Source of the DNA: Apostichopus japonicus
Lineage: Eukaryota > Echinodermata > Holothuroidea > Aspidochirotida > Stichopodidae
Reading direction: 5' to 3'
Assembly (NCBI RefSeq): GCF_037975245.1
Contig: NC_092571.1
Location: 26,736,564-26,800,563 of the forward strand
Length of the DNA: 64,000 nucleotides
Position numbers and translations under genes: made by a program. The first letter of the stretch is position 1. Each line of letters begins with the position of its first letter. Shown in pieces: positions 47,301 to 58,273 of the stretch. The notes beneath the pieces were generated by a model, which was given only the letters and a program-made list of their open reading frames with translations, was not told the origin of the DNA and ran no database searches.

Positions 47301-50300
47301 TCTGTTACGCCATGCCTCTTGAGGTAAACAAGCCAATGTGATAATGCACTGAAATGCTCATTCAACACTAATGAAGTTCTCCCAGCCAGTTGGGCCTTTT
47401 AATTAATGCTAATACCTCTCTAAACTGTACTCCAATATAATGCTCTCATAGCACTGGCATATTGACAGTACAAACAGTTACTGACCTTGATCTGATAGAA
47501 ACATGATATTCATACTGCTCGTATATACTGACAATACGAGTGCTCTGAAGCGCGACATGACACTACAGTATATACAAAATGTTCCAACTGGGTGGCTCAC
47601 CTTGCCCGAAGAACAGTTGGTGGTCGATTCGACAATAGCAGTGATAAACAGTAATAAGCGTGCAAAACCTAGCCTATAGTCACACATAATCTACTACACT
47701 TTGCACATACCTCCAATCATCTTCACAGCCTCTCTCTGACTATGCCTCATTGCGTAATTTGGTAAGAACTATATATGTCTCTGACTAGGCTATACTTAGA
47801 CATATAGCCTACGTACAGTAACAGTTAGCTCACTGACGTTCGATGAAGCTGATGGAAGGAACAATGACTTACCAACTTGAATGTATATTTAATTAAGCAA
47901 TAATCTCCCTTCCAAAAGTCCTAAAATAGTTGTCCTGTGATAAAACCTAACACAGAGGAAGCATTATAGGTCGAGAAGAAAACCGGTATCACTAAGCCTA
48001 CTACTATCTAACAGGATTAGTGTGCAGTATTCATTCATTCATTTATTTATCATCACAGTGCCAACAAAATACAAAATAGTACATATAAGTAAATCAAATA
48101 ATTCTAAGCACAAATCAAGAATTACAAAATGAACAACAAGTGTACACTGAGATAAACGGAGACCAGAAAAAAAGTTATGAGGCGAACTTTTACAAAGTCT
48201 GGCCACCGTGCTAGAGAACCCCTCCGCCACCTAATTAGGTAGGGGAGGGAATGAGCAACAAATAAAGGTTAAAAGAGACGAGTAGACTAAGTTTTACACA
48301 CATGAGTTATCATGTGTTAGTAAGGTGCAGTTTAAGATTCTTCTTAAAAATATTTACTGTACGAATTTCCTTAAATATTTGGCAATGAATTCCAGAGATT
48401 AATACCAGTAAAATAAATACGTTTTTTGTTCTATGCTCAATTCTTGGCTTACTATTACGAAAAAAAAGGAGCACTTCGTGCATCATGGTTACGAATTTCA
48501 AAATTATACTGTATGCAGTTACTTATTGTATATATCAGGTAGAAGATTATTTAAAAGGCGATACATGAATACACCTAATTGCATAGTATGTATATTATTA
48601 ATGGTCATTACATCGAGTTTTTCAAACAGGAGTGGTTGTATGCATCAATAAAACCAGCATTGCACATAATGTGTACCAGCCCTCTTTTGAGTTACCCAAA
48701 CCCCACACAATATTAGCATAAGAAATTACCGGCAAGATCAGTGCATTGTACAACAATAGAAGAACTAGAATCAATATACTCTTTAAATCTATTAATAATG
48801 CCTACATACATTGCTACTTTGTTACATATATTATTAATATGCAATGTCCAATCTTGATTCTCATGAATAGTAACTCCTAAAAATTTGGTACATGTCACTC
48901 TATTACATGTATATGTACAGTACACATACCTTAACAATGTGTTACCATTATCAGTACGGAATACTGCTGCCGGACGGACCATTTAGTCAGGTGGCTTAGC
49001 AACAATTTTCAGGCTTAACGTTACCGTCTGGACAAAAGTACCAAATTTGGCATGGAGTTTCTTTTCGGCCTATCTATTGATTTTATCCGTGGAACCCACT
49101 TGATCGGCTCCGATTTTCCAAGATGGCGGCCAAAATCCAAGATGGCCGCCAGAAAAAAAGGAAATGTCATATATCTGGCTGTAAAAATCGGAGATGAGCA
49201 AATTAGGGGTCAATTGAGGTGTTTCCGGGGTCACTGAAACAGATGATGGTCATGGCATGTTGCTTGAGTAACCCACTTCCAAGATGGCGGCCAAAATCCA
49301 AGATGGCCGCCTGGAATAAAGGAAATTTCATATATATTCATTCTCCAGACCCCCTGTGCCCTTTACTGATCGGGACCATCAAACCTTCCGTCCTCAAACG
49401 TGTAAATGAAACCGGGCTAACACCCTGACTATATGTTATGGCTGGTATTCTAATTGTGTCACTTTGGCTCAGGAAGCCACTTAGGACTTATTGGGGAACT
49501 TTGAGGTATGATCGACCGTGGATAGACACTGTCGCAAAGCCCGTTATTATATGGGAGTTACGAGTGTCATGTAAGACTGATTACATTGTATCAACTATAT
49601 AATAGGGTAACTTGAGGGAAACCGACCAGATGTGAATACCGACTCATTGGGAGATTTTGTACGATTGTGCACCCTTCATAAACACAACGTCAATTCTGCT
49701 AACAACACACGCTAAGTCAGGTTACTAGTCATCTTAAGTATTTAGGTCGTTCTTTTCGAACTTGTACTCCAGGGCTGCTGTTAGCGAGGATCTCCAGTTA
49801 GACTTGTTGTCTGGTATAGACAAGCCCCCCCCCCCCCCTCATAGTAAAAACGATAGCTTGGGTTCGAATCTCTCCGTTGGTGAGCTCTGGACAGCGGTAA
49901 CAGCGATGAAGAAGGGAAAGTCCCCCGGCCCGATGGCCTCCCTGCTGAGTTCTATAGGACCTTCTGGGAGGTTTTCGGTGGGGACTTGAGAGACGTGTTC
50001 GCTACCTCTTTCCAGTTGAATTACATGAGCCAAACACAGCGGGTTGGAATATTGTTCTCCTCCCAAAGTTGGGAGACCCTTTGGACCCTAAAGGGCGTCC
50101 AATAACGCTGTTAAATGTGGACTTCAAAATCCTGGCCAAAGCACTAGGAAATCGCCTAGCGGATATAATGCCGGATATTGTAGGTCCTCTCCAGACTTGT
50201 GCTGTGGAAGGCAAGTGTATTCAACATAAACTCTGGTTGATGAGAGACTTGATCGAGTTTGTTAAAGTTCGTGATTTGCCATGTGCACTGGTCTCCTTGG

Positions 50301-53300
50301 ACCAGGAGAAGGCCTTTGACATGGTAGATCACAACTTTCTGTTCAGAACCTAAGAGTCCTTCGGATTGAACTCAGTGTTTATTCGTTGGTTCTCGTTACT
50401 ATATAAGGACCACACGAGCATGGTCACTGTTAACGGATTAACTTCTGGTCCCTTCCCGGTTCGAAGGGGAGTCCGCCATGGTTGTCCCCTCTCCCCGTTG
50501 TTGTATGTTCTCTTCAGCAAAACGCTTCAGTACCTCGCTGGACAGATGCTTAGGTTTTCGACCCTTCAATGTACCGGGTGGGGCTAGAGTTACAAGCGTG
50601 CAATATGCCGATGACGTCACTTGTATTTTGTCGGACCTCGCCTCCTTCAAGCCTTTATCGAAGGTTTTGGCCACCTTCCAAGAGGCTACTGGTGCCAGAC
50701 TTAGCAAGTCCAAGACCAAAGGGCTGCGTTTAGGAGGTTGGCGCGGCCAATCCCTCCCGTTCGATGCTACTTGGTCAGATGTCATGATCAGGGTAAATGG
50801 CATCTGGCTAGGTTATAGTGCCCCAGAGGCCACCACTTGGGCCGAGAAGGCTGATCAGGTGGGGCACGGCTCGACACTTTTAGTCGGAGGTGGCTCTCCC
50901 TCCCTGGGAAGGTTACAGTTGTTAATCGTTTTATTGTTCCTCTCCTTTGGTATCCTGGTACGGTGATCGCTGCACCGGATAATGTCTTGGTGCGATCGGA
51001 GATTGGAGAGGATCATTTTTTATTTCATTTTTGGCCACCACTGGCCCGGATCCTTTTCCAATGACCGGCCAAATGCGACACGCCCTTCGGGGGTATATAC
51101 TCAGATTGGTGACTCACTTCGTAGCATCAAAGAGGAGGGTGGGACAGATGTTCTACTGAGCGTGGCCCCCTCTGTGTTATGTTCAATGCCCGCGCCTGTG
51201 TGCCCGTCAGGTTGCCAAACCGCCATCACTCCAGATGTGTGGTGTTCTGTGTGTTGCAAGTCACTAGATAGCCGTCTCCGGGACTTGGCGTGGAAGATTG
51301 TACATGGGGTCCTCATCACTTACCATTTTCGCCTAGTCAGGTGGCGATTAGGTGATGGGATTTGTCCCTATGTGGGCTGTGAGGCCATCGAGACTATGCA
51401 ACACCATTTGCTGGAGTGTCCCTTTGTCCGGTTGGTGTGGGAATGATGGTTTCACGCCTTCGTTATTGGTGTTATTGGTTGCACACTGTGGGCCATTAGT
51501 AGTGATTTTGTTTTGTATGGTTTGTTGCCCTCTGTATGCCCAACCTGGGTTAGGGATCTGCTGTTGTTGTTTGCCGCTATCATCAGGAGACACATCTGGA
51601 ACAGCAGATGCCGCCTAGATATTTATAGGGACGTCTGGAGGGCCGAGGCTGTCGTCTCCCTCGTGCAAAGTGACAAAGGTTGCGCATGGAGGCGGACCAT
51701 GCACGGCTTCCCGACACTGCCTTTCGTAGACGCTGGCGCAAGCCTGTCGTCTACTATCGGGACGGCGTTCCCCGGATGAAATTTGGAGTGAGTTAGTTGT
51801 TAGGTGTGGGGGTTTGAGTGGTCGTTACATCATATATGGGTTGGTGTGGGGGGGGGGGTTCTGTTTGTGGTTTGCAGTTGGCTTTTTGGGGCTGGTTTGT
51901 AGTGATTTATTGTTTTGGTTCTGTTGGCCTTTGGGTCCGTGTCTTATCACGTCACGTTAAACGCTACGTTATATACATATGTGGGTTAGTGAGAGATTTC
52001 TGTTTGTGGGTTTCAGTTGGGTTTTTGGTGGTTGTTGTTATACAGACTGGGATTGTTTTTGGTTCTGTTGACCTTTGGTCTGTGTCCGTTTTCTTTGCAC
52101 GTAAAAGCACACACGCAAATGCAGCAAGGCAAATCTGCCTTGCATATCTCTTTGTTGATGCACATGTTTATCCAAATAGTGTACATCGACTGTGAACTGT
52201 CCGGTAAAGAAACATCGTATTGAAACATTGTAGACAGAATTCCCGAATACTTCCAGTATGTACTTAAAGGTCAGTGGAAGTGTAAACTTACATTTTTGAC
52301 GGTCACTTTAAGTGCAGCGGATTGATTTGAAACTTACATAGATGAAAAGAGTGTATTTCATAACCCCAAATATCGAATTTTGAGTTTCAAACTCATTTCG
52401 TTTTTGTGTTACCTAAATATCCGGGTCCGTTGACTTCAAGAGGGAAACGAAATGAATGTCGCTATTGAGTTTACTCAGTAATTGCTGATTTTTCGTTCCT
52501 CCATAGGTGAAAAGTTCAAGTTAATGTTTTCTTCAAAGTCAATGAATGCCTGCATCTATATATTCTTCAAAATTCTGTAACTTTTCATTCAAATCAGATT
52601 CGCCATTCTTAAGTGGCAGAGTTTTGAAAATGTAAATTTTGCATTATCCTTTGCTTCCCCCCCTTGACGTCACCAAAACATTACGTAATAGTAAATCTGT
52701 CTAAGTTTCACACTGCATCGACTAAAAGTCAGTCTGGTGGTTGGATTTTCAATACTAATCAGAAGGAATCAGAATCTTCAAAGTCAAGTCTACACTTCCA
52801 CTGACATTTAACAGTGACAACAAGTGTATTTTCTGTTATATTGGCCGTTATCTTGGTAATAGGTGACCCTAGCAACGTGTCATGACCATCATCTGTTTCA
52901 GTGACCCCGGAAACACCTGAATTGACCCCTCATTTGTTCATTTCTGATTTGTACAGCCAGATATATGACATTTCCTTTTTTTGGCGGCCAGCTTGGATTT
53001 TGGCCTCCATCTTGAAAAATCGGAACCGATTAAGTGGGTTCCACGGATAAAATCGATAGATTTGCCAAATTTGGTACATTTGTCCGGCCGGTAACGTTAA
53101 ATTTGCTAAGCCACCTGACTAATTGGACTAAATATGTAAATGCAAGTCATGAGGCAGTACGACGCTAAGCGACCACGAATGTGGGAGAAGCCCGCACGGG
53201 TTTATGGATAACAACATCGACAATTTAACTGGAATCTAACAGTAAAACTTGAAAAGTATGCATGTGTAACAACGATGGCACCGTAGCTGTTTAGTGTTGC

Positions 53301-54625
53301 ATATTCATTATTCATTACTAAACTCACATCTACAGTATATACGTACTTTGCAACCCTGCACTCTCCTAACTGACATGTATGCTACAGGAAGGCACTAGCC
53401 TATAGGAACGGCGCATGTTTACATCCTCATATACCAGCGCATGCGTGTTACTGCACTTGTTGTCAGGCACACCATATACAGCATAGTGAGCTCGACTAGT
53501 TGGCAACTTAATTTACTGAATTTGAAATTCAATCTGAAATGTACGTCTACATGGGTTGGGGATTGTGAAAATGAAGTGAGCAAATCTAAAAAAAAAAGCT
53601 GCTTTTGACGATTCCACTTCTTCTGCAAGTTAGGTCCTAATGTTTAGGCTTAATCAGGCCCAGCTGCAGTAGGCCTACGCCCCTACACTACAAACTTCTG
53701 GCGTCATGCCTTCCTATCATACTCACGTCCATGTTTCGCCAAGTTGCCTTGGGACCCTCGACGTGCCTGGGCAGCCGATTCACACAGAGATTACAGTAGC
53801 TATACAGTCAATCTTAAAGTTTTGTACCGCAGTAAATACTGGATCGTGCTGACAAATCTGATACATCGGTAGCATGTGCTATTAGGTTTACAGTAAGAAC
53901 TGTGGATATGTGTAGTCCCAATAAATCCCAACAACTGGATTTGTTGGAATTACACATATCCTCAGTTCTTACTGTAATGCTAATAGCACATGCTACCGAT
54001 TTATAGCACGATCCAGTTCTTACTGCGGTACAAAACTTTAAGAATTAAAGTAGTAACCGTGCTCGCTGTGTGTATCGTGTGGCCTGGGCTCAAACACGAT
54101 ACGTAAAGCAATTAGATTCATTTCTCTGCCAAACTTGATAAATTAGTCATGTCAGGGTACGGGTAACAGCTAAATGCTTGACTTGTATCGACAATACGTA
54201 GTAAATGACATGTGACTTCTACATAAATTTCTAATTATATTATTCATACATTTCTAGGTGGTTAGTGCATACATTTCTAAGCTTACCGAAAACGTATGAA
54301 CTGGGTGACATCTAGGCGTTTTTTTTTCAAAATGCTTTAAAAATTGTACCGTTTTTAAACCGTTTCATACATATAGTAGTAATGAAATATTGAATATGGA
54401 TATTGTTGTAATGAAAACAGAAATAACCATTCATAATCAAACCGTTATCTTGACAACAACTCTCATCTTATTTTCTTTCTTGCCTTTACAGGTGCTCTAA
54501 TTGACATTACTGGATCCTTCTCCTTGGCCTTTGGTTTACTTTCTGTTCTGAACTTGTTTCTATCCGTCGTTTCACTAATTTGGTGGATTGTGAGAAAGAA
54601 TAGTACAAACTCTTTCTCAAGCTAG
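44388..54625 (+). CDS. Monocarboxylate-transporter-like (SLC16-type) major facilitator protein
   Basis: Four coding exons: 44388-44580, 45757-45903, 46026-46937, 54492-54625. All junctions are GT-AG in phase 1, giving 461 residues. The layout is that of an MCT carrier for small carboxylates in the plasma membrane: helix 1 'SGSVKAYGVILTTFLDDF', helix 2, 'SPLVKFLRRFAEYKTLYMFGG' at the cytoplasmic loop 2-3 position, helix 4 'GIGFGLCNISSVVYMERAF', a long charged loop between helices 6 and 7 (about 200-280) and a final helix pair starting 'GALIDITGSFSLAFGLL'. The DGGWGW-like motif that precedes helix 1 in classical MCTs is absent, so either an upstream exon is missing or this is a divergent, orphan-type member; substrate cannot be inferred. 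The first exon could begin earlier, as the frame is open from 44286. The last intron (7.55 kb) is loaded with transposons. Confidence 0.85.
44788..45137. mobile_element. G-rich-ended transposon fragments in intron 1 of the SLC16-like gene
   Basis: A terminus CATAGGCGTAGGAG at 44788 is followed by a G run (44811-44827). From 44940 to 45137 the sequence is the inverse of 40960-41160 (shared words include CCCTTCCATATTGGTTA and GTGCCCGAATAATTCTCAG), ending in another G run and GCTGCAGC. Confidence 0.65.
45489..45523. repeat. (CA)n microsatellite
   Basis: About 35 bp of CA repeats with one GCAT interruption, in intron 1 of the SLC16-like gene. Confidence 0.9.
47480..47577 (-). mobile_element. Interspersed repeat, uninterrupted copy of the split repeat at 34.7/37.2 kb
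   Basis: Read on the minus strand it matches 34698-34746 joined to 37247-37290 across the hAT target site. Around the insertion point it reads TCAGTATATACGAGCAG, where the target has TCAATATG-AGCAG. Confidence 0.75.
48030..48985 (-). mobile_element. CR1/Jockey-type LINE, 3' fragment of reverse transcriptase ORF
   Basis: On the minus strand, 48982-48713 encodes 'TKFLGVTIHENQDWTLHINNIC' (shortened here: key residues KFLGV, W, HI) followed by a Lys/Ile-rich helix. This is the usual segment after the catalytic domain of CR1/Jockey/RTE-like reverse transcriptases. In shifted frames it goes on with 'ANIVWG', then about 48500-48310 'IFKEIRTVNIFKKNLKLHL', the typical end of such ORFs. Several frameshifts and stops show it is dead. 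The 3' end is followed by ATGA-type repeats (48025-48050), a common LINE tail. The 5' side is cut at about 48985, at the edge of the long inverted repeat. Confidence 0.75.
48981..49280 (+). repeat. Left arm of a long inverted repeat (partner 52851-53130)
   Basis: From TTAGTCAGGTGGCTTAGCAA to about 49280 this is a diverged reverse complement of 52851-53130, with roughly 85 percent identity by eye. It includes 'TTTTATCCGTGGAACCCACTT' (split words TATCCGTGG and ACCCACTT) and 'GTGACC/GGTCAC' blocks. The arms are about 3.6 kb apart. Confidence 0.85.
49120..49315. promoter_or_regulatory. Clustered YY1-like sites AAGATGGCGGC
   Basis: The YY1 consensus core AAGATGGCGGC occurs at 49120-49130 and 49282-49292, each followed 19 bp later by an AAGATGGCCGCC variant. 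The partner arm at about 52985-53020 keeps degraded versions. These are binding-site matches only; function is inferred. Confidence 0.5.
49745..51790 (+). mobile_element. Tx1/L1-like LINE, 5'-truncated ORF2 (reverse transcriptase and zinc knuckle), inactivated
   Basis: A series of open frames reads as one decayed ORF2. In order: 'MKKGKSPGP' (about 49905), a frame change, 'GRPITLLNVDFKILAKALGNRL' split as RPITLLN / FKILAKAL (50082-50150), 'LVSLDQEKAFDMVDH' (about 50290, the first catalytic Asp), a stop near 50351, 'RRGVRHGCPLSPLLYVL' (50465-50515), 'YADD' (about 50607-50618, the catalytic pair), and at 51355-51430 a Cys-x4-Cys-x7-8-His-x4-Cys zinc motif typical of the reverse-transcriptase-associated finger. 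The endonuclease is missing, so it starts inside ORF2. At least three frameshifts or stops make it non-functional. It lies in the sense orientation within the last intron of the SLC16-like gene. Confidence 0.85.
52268..52807. mobile_element. TTAA-flanked MITE, 540 bp
   Basis: Ends AGGTCAGTGGAAGTGTA (52268) and, on the other strand from 52807, ATGTCAGTGGAAGTGTA match at 16 of 17 bases and are bounded by TTAA (52264-52267, 52808-52811). It has no open frame. The target and AGG start resemble the element at 24187, but the inverted repeat sequence differs. Confidence 0.75.
52851..53130 (-). repeat. Right arm of the long inverted repeat
   Basis: It is the partner of 48981-49280, ending in GCTAAGCCACCTGACTAATTGG. 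ATT lies just outside both TAGTCAGGTGGC ends, a possible 3-bp duplication. The arms could be the ends of one large element or two independent inverted copies. Confidence 0.8.
53131..53811. other. Intronic sequence without recognised feature
   Basis: Nothing supported was found here in the last intron of the SLC16-like gene. Confidence 0.4.
53812..54044. mobile_element. Fold-back element, arms about 110 bp
   Basis: The left arm starts TCTTAAAGTTTTGTACCGCA and the right arm ends with its complement. Arms match along almost their whole length apart from a roughly 11-base indel in the left arm and a few substitutions, with a spacer of about 15 bp near 53930. It is typical of fold-back MITEs, and no target duplication was clear. 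Confidence 0.85.
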
Positions 54626-55751
54626 AAATCCCTTACTGCAAACAAAGTCTGTGCAATGGTGGTACGCAAGATGGAGGGGTGGGTGGGGTAGGTTCCAGAT
54701 GTTCTTTGTTTGAGTAATATTATGCTAACAAAAGTGCTAAACCTTTCTGGGCCCCACGGGGGCTTTGAAATACATTCCAATAACATTGGAAGCTCTAAAG
54801 AATGTATTTACTCAAGTTCAAGGGCTACAAGTGAACAGTCTGAAAGCAATGCAACTTTCAGGTTTAAGATACCTTCCACAAGAAGTCATTACAATTTCGG
54901 ACACGTGCCTTTGTGATTTAATGCTGATAAGAGAGAACAAGAAATACCTCCAACTTAAACAACTTCGCCCATGCTTCAGGCTTTGAAATAGATTCCGTGT
55001 ATATTGAATATCTGTCTCCCAAACGTATTTTAAACTCGCTACGAGAGAATAATCGATATTTGAAATTGAGTTTCCGGAGTATTTGTAGCTTGGACCCCCC
55101 CCCCCCCATTGGGGCCCAAATTCATTCCAGAGTAATGAAGCTATCATTTCTCTTTCTGACAAGTATTTATAATGAAGTTAACATAATGTAAACATTGAAC
55201 AAAAGTTAATTTAAATTTATTGACATGTAAAATGTTATATAAATATGTTCTAACACAATATATTATATCAATTGCAATAGGTACCAATCCTACCCACATA
55301 AAAATGAACTTCTATTTCTCTGTCTTCGCATATTCATGAGATTTACAAAGTGAATATTAAAATTATAATTTCTTACGAAAAACTGCATGAACCATACTCA
55401 GAAACTGTCGTTCCCGATTCCACTTATGTATCAACCATTGCGTTAAACAATGTAACCAAAGATGCCTTGTAGCAGGAGATAATGCTGACGAAACATTTAC
55501 GTCACGTGATCAAAATTAGACGTCTAGGACGCATAACTGACCATGACTCATGGTCAGTTATAAATTACTGATTTGAGACGAGCTGTATATCTGACTCATG
55601 ATCAGATACGTATATAGTTATAAACCTGCATATATCCAAGGACATCTTACTGCCAACTGTAAATCAATTAAACGTATTCTTGTTATACATTGCCAGTGTG
55701 TGCATCGTACACTGTGGCTTAGACTTCATCAATTTGCTGACGTAACGGTAA
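54626..55751. other. 3' untranslated and intergenic DNA after the SLC16-like gene
   Basis: A C run at 55097-55107 and AT-rich stretches are present. No gene or clear poly(A) signal could be chosen. Confidence 0.4.
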
Positions 55752-56200
55752 ATATAATAATAATTATAACAATAATAATAATAAAGTGGCCACTTATAAC
55801 GCGCCATATCTGTCAACTTGACACTCATTCCGCAGGTTTATAGTCTTGTTCAAGGCCAAGTCCTCTCACACGACTTTGCAACTTAACCCTGGTCATTGGT
55901 AACCTGTCATAGCTACACACCATGGTGTGCACAATTCAATCAATCTCTCCTGGGGTACCACAGTTCACTTCATCCACGTGTCTCCCGGGGGACTTCCCAT
56001 AGGGTGCAGCCACAAACCGGCGCACGCTACTACATTTAAAATTTACCTAGCAAGTCCCCAGTTATACACCTGGGTGAAGAGAGGCAATGGAGATAAAGTG
56101 CCTTGCCCAAGGACACAACGTAATGATCTGGCCAGGACTCGAACCTGTAATCCTTAGATCACAAGTGATCCACTGCCTTAACCACTTGAACTGGATCCTA
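55752..56200 (-). mobile_element. tRNA-derived SINE with (ATT)n tail
   Basis: On the minus strand the head (from about 56200) has an A box TTCAAGTGGTTAAGG and a B box GGTTCGAGTCC. It is followed by a body with the word GTGTCCTTGGGCAAGGCAC, which I recall as common in SINEs of marine invertebrates, and then a tail of ATT repeats at about 55785-55755 on the plus strand side. The head-body-tail order and the simple-repeat tail fit a SINE inserted in the minus direction. Confidence 0.75.
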
Positions 56201-56562
56201 ACGAAGTAGACAATCACACGAACTGAGAAATGGGAAAACTTCATTCAATGTTTTTTTAAGCAATTTGAATATCATCAAAATATACATATTCTGCAGGAAA
56301 GGCAAATCCCATTGCAAATATGTTTCTGAAATTAGAACCACTGAAAGCTGAAGGCGTCTTTCTGACACGATCCTTACAGGACTCAATAAACAATTTTTAT
56401 TGTGATGGTTATTACGCCCTAAAGACTAGTATATCAATACATTATGTACTAAATAATAATTTTCTTTGTATTCATAATATTTTATAATTAAGTAATTAAT
56501 ATTGTGGTATGATGCAACGTTTCATAGGCAATTAATTGTATTTATGTTTGCCAAATTTGTAG
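56201..56562. other. No gene recognised
   Basis: AT-rich sequence; nothing supported. Confidence 0.4.
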
Positions 56563-56616
<54 letters not shown>

Positions 56617-56712
56617 TTCCAGCTTCCAACGGGATTCGAACCCGGGTCTACTACAGATGCGGACACCCTTAAAAACTAGGCCATGGACGCTGATTGTATG
56701 GGCTGAGGTTCG
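56563..56712 (-). mobile_element. tRNA-like SINE copy with (TA)n tail
   Basis: On the minus strand 56690-56622 is a diverged relative of the tRNA-like units at 43004 and 43377: GCGTCCATGGCCTAG head, GTGTCCGC in the anticodon arm, and B box GGGTTCGAATCCC. The flank 'GGTTTCGAACCTC...ATACAATCA' is also shared. A (TA)n tract (56563-56611) follows its 3' end. Confidence 0.75.
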
Positions 56713-58273
56713 AAACCAGTAATGAGGGCTATCAGTCCATTACATTCTTTGTCAGCTGTATGGAACAATGCTAGTTCTGTTATTGTGGTATATTGTTGCC
56801 TTTCTCAAGAGATCGATCATGATGCAAACATTGCAAAGATTAAAAAATATTCATACATGCAGCCTCTATATGGTTCACTAGCTATGGTTCAAATAAATCA
56901 GATCGCGTGAAAAGTGCATGTATATTCTTATTCATTATCAGTTTCCTCTAAGCCAAGCTAAGTTACATACCTGCATGTTTTGCCCCAAATTGGGAGACAC
57001 TGGAGTTTTAATTGTGTATAATTATTGTTATTTTTTATGTCCTTTGTCTGTTGCTAACAGATGTTTCGTTGATCCGTTGTAACAACACGCCAAAGTATTA
57101 TCTGAGCGCTTTTTGTTATATCCTTTTTTATTTTCACAATGATCTCATTTGGTTATTAATGCCTACTGTTTGTCAAGTTCTTTCCTCGCGCCATTGATTT
57201 CCTGAGAATTATTGGGAGAGCGTAGAGGAAACGATTGAATAAGTATTACACTTCTGTTTTCTCCTCTTCCATGCAATAAAGGTACAATAAAAGATACCAG
57301 TAGTATGTAAACATGTAAGTATTACTTGTAAACGTACTCACTTGTCTGTTCTATTTTAATTCTGTACAAGTGTTTACTTACTGAAAATGAATGAATGAAT
57401 GAATGAATGAATGAATGAATGAATGAATGAATGAATGAATAAACAAATACATGATGAATGAAGGAACGAACGAACGAACGAATGAATGAGTAGCTTGATT
57501 ATTCGCGATGCCATCAAGACTGAATGGAAGACCAAAATGCACAAAATCTGTGTTAGGTCGGTGGACGCGGAGCCTCACTGACAGGGAGCTCTAGCATGTG
57601 TTTTATAACGAAGCTCTAAAAGCTCTGTGAACGAGAGCTCGATTTGCAAACGATGGCTTATAGTTGCTGTTGTAAGTTCCATACATTGTAACTGCCGCAA
57701 TTTCTCGAAAACGCCCTTTAAGTATAATTTATAGTATATTATTCTAACCTATCACTGCCATTACCTTTCTTAACGCAAAGGCAGTGAGTCCGTCGTAAAG
57801 CCAGTGGTAATGTATGAATCCAGTACACAATAATTGTGTGTTGAACGGAGGGATCAGGGATTTTACTAGCACATTACTGCTGTTTCTTCTGGGATTCAGT
57901 GCTTGAGACTGCCACGCATATGATTTATTTCTTGTTTTTATTGGACCAAGGATACATAAATATTTACATGGCGTATCGACAAGGATTTTACATAATAATG
58001 TTATGTGTACAAATATATACGTACTTAACAGCGCATTAACAGTGTACTATACCACCGCTCTGCGAGAAATATGTGCTGCAATTTTCATTCATAAAGGGTC
58101 AGACTAGTATTGAACTTAATTACATTTTATTTAGTGCATCAGAGTAACCATTCAAGACTCATTTTTAGCTATAACGTCCTTTGATTACAGCTATATAGTT
58201 GATTAAAATTGTAAGCGAACATCGCAGAAAGACATTAGCACATTTATGAAAAGCTACAAAAATACAGCTTCAA
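56713..58273. other. Intergenic; (ATGA)n microsatellite at 57388-57488
   Basis: At 57388-57488 GAAT repeats give way to GAAC repeats and back. No gene was recognised. The promoter of the receptor at 58274 should be near the right end, but no element was assignable. Confidence 0.55.

Noticed and set aside
50438-50803. 121-codon minus-strand frame
   Set aside because: Antisense of the LINE reverse transcriptase; YADD and other motifs are on the plus strand.
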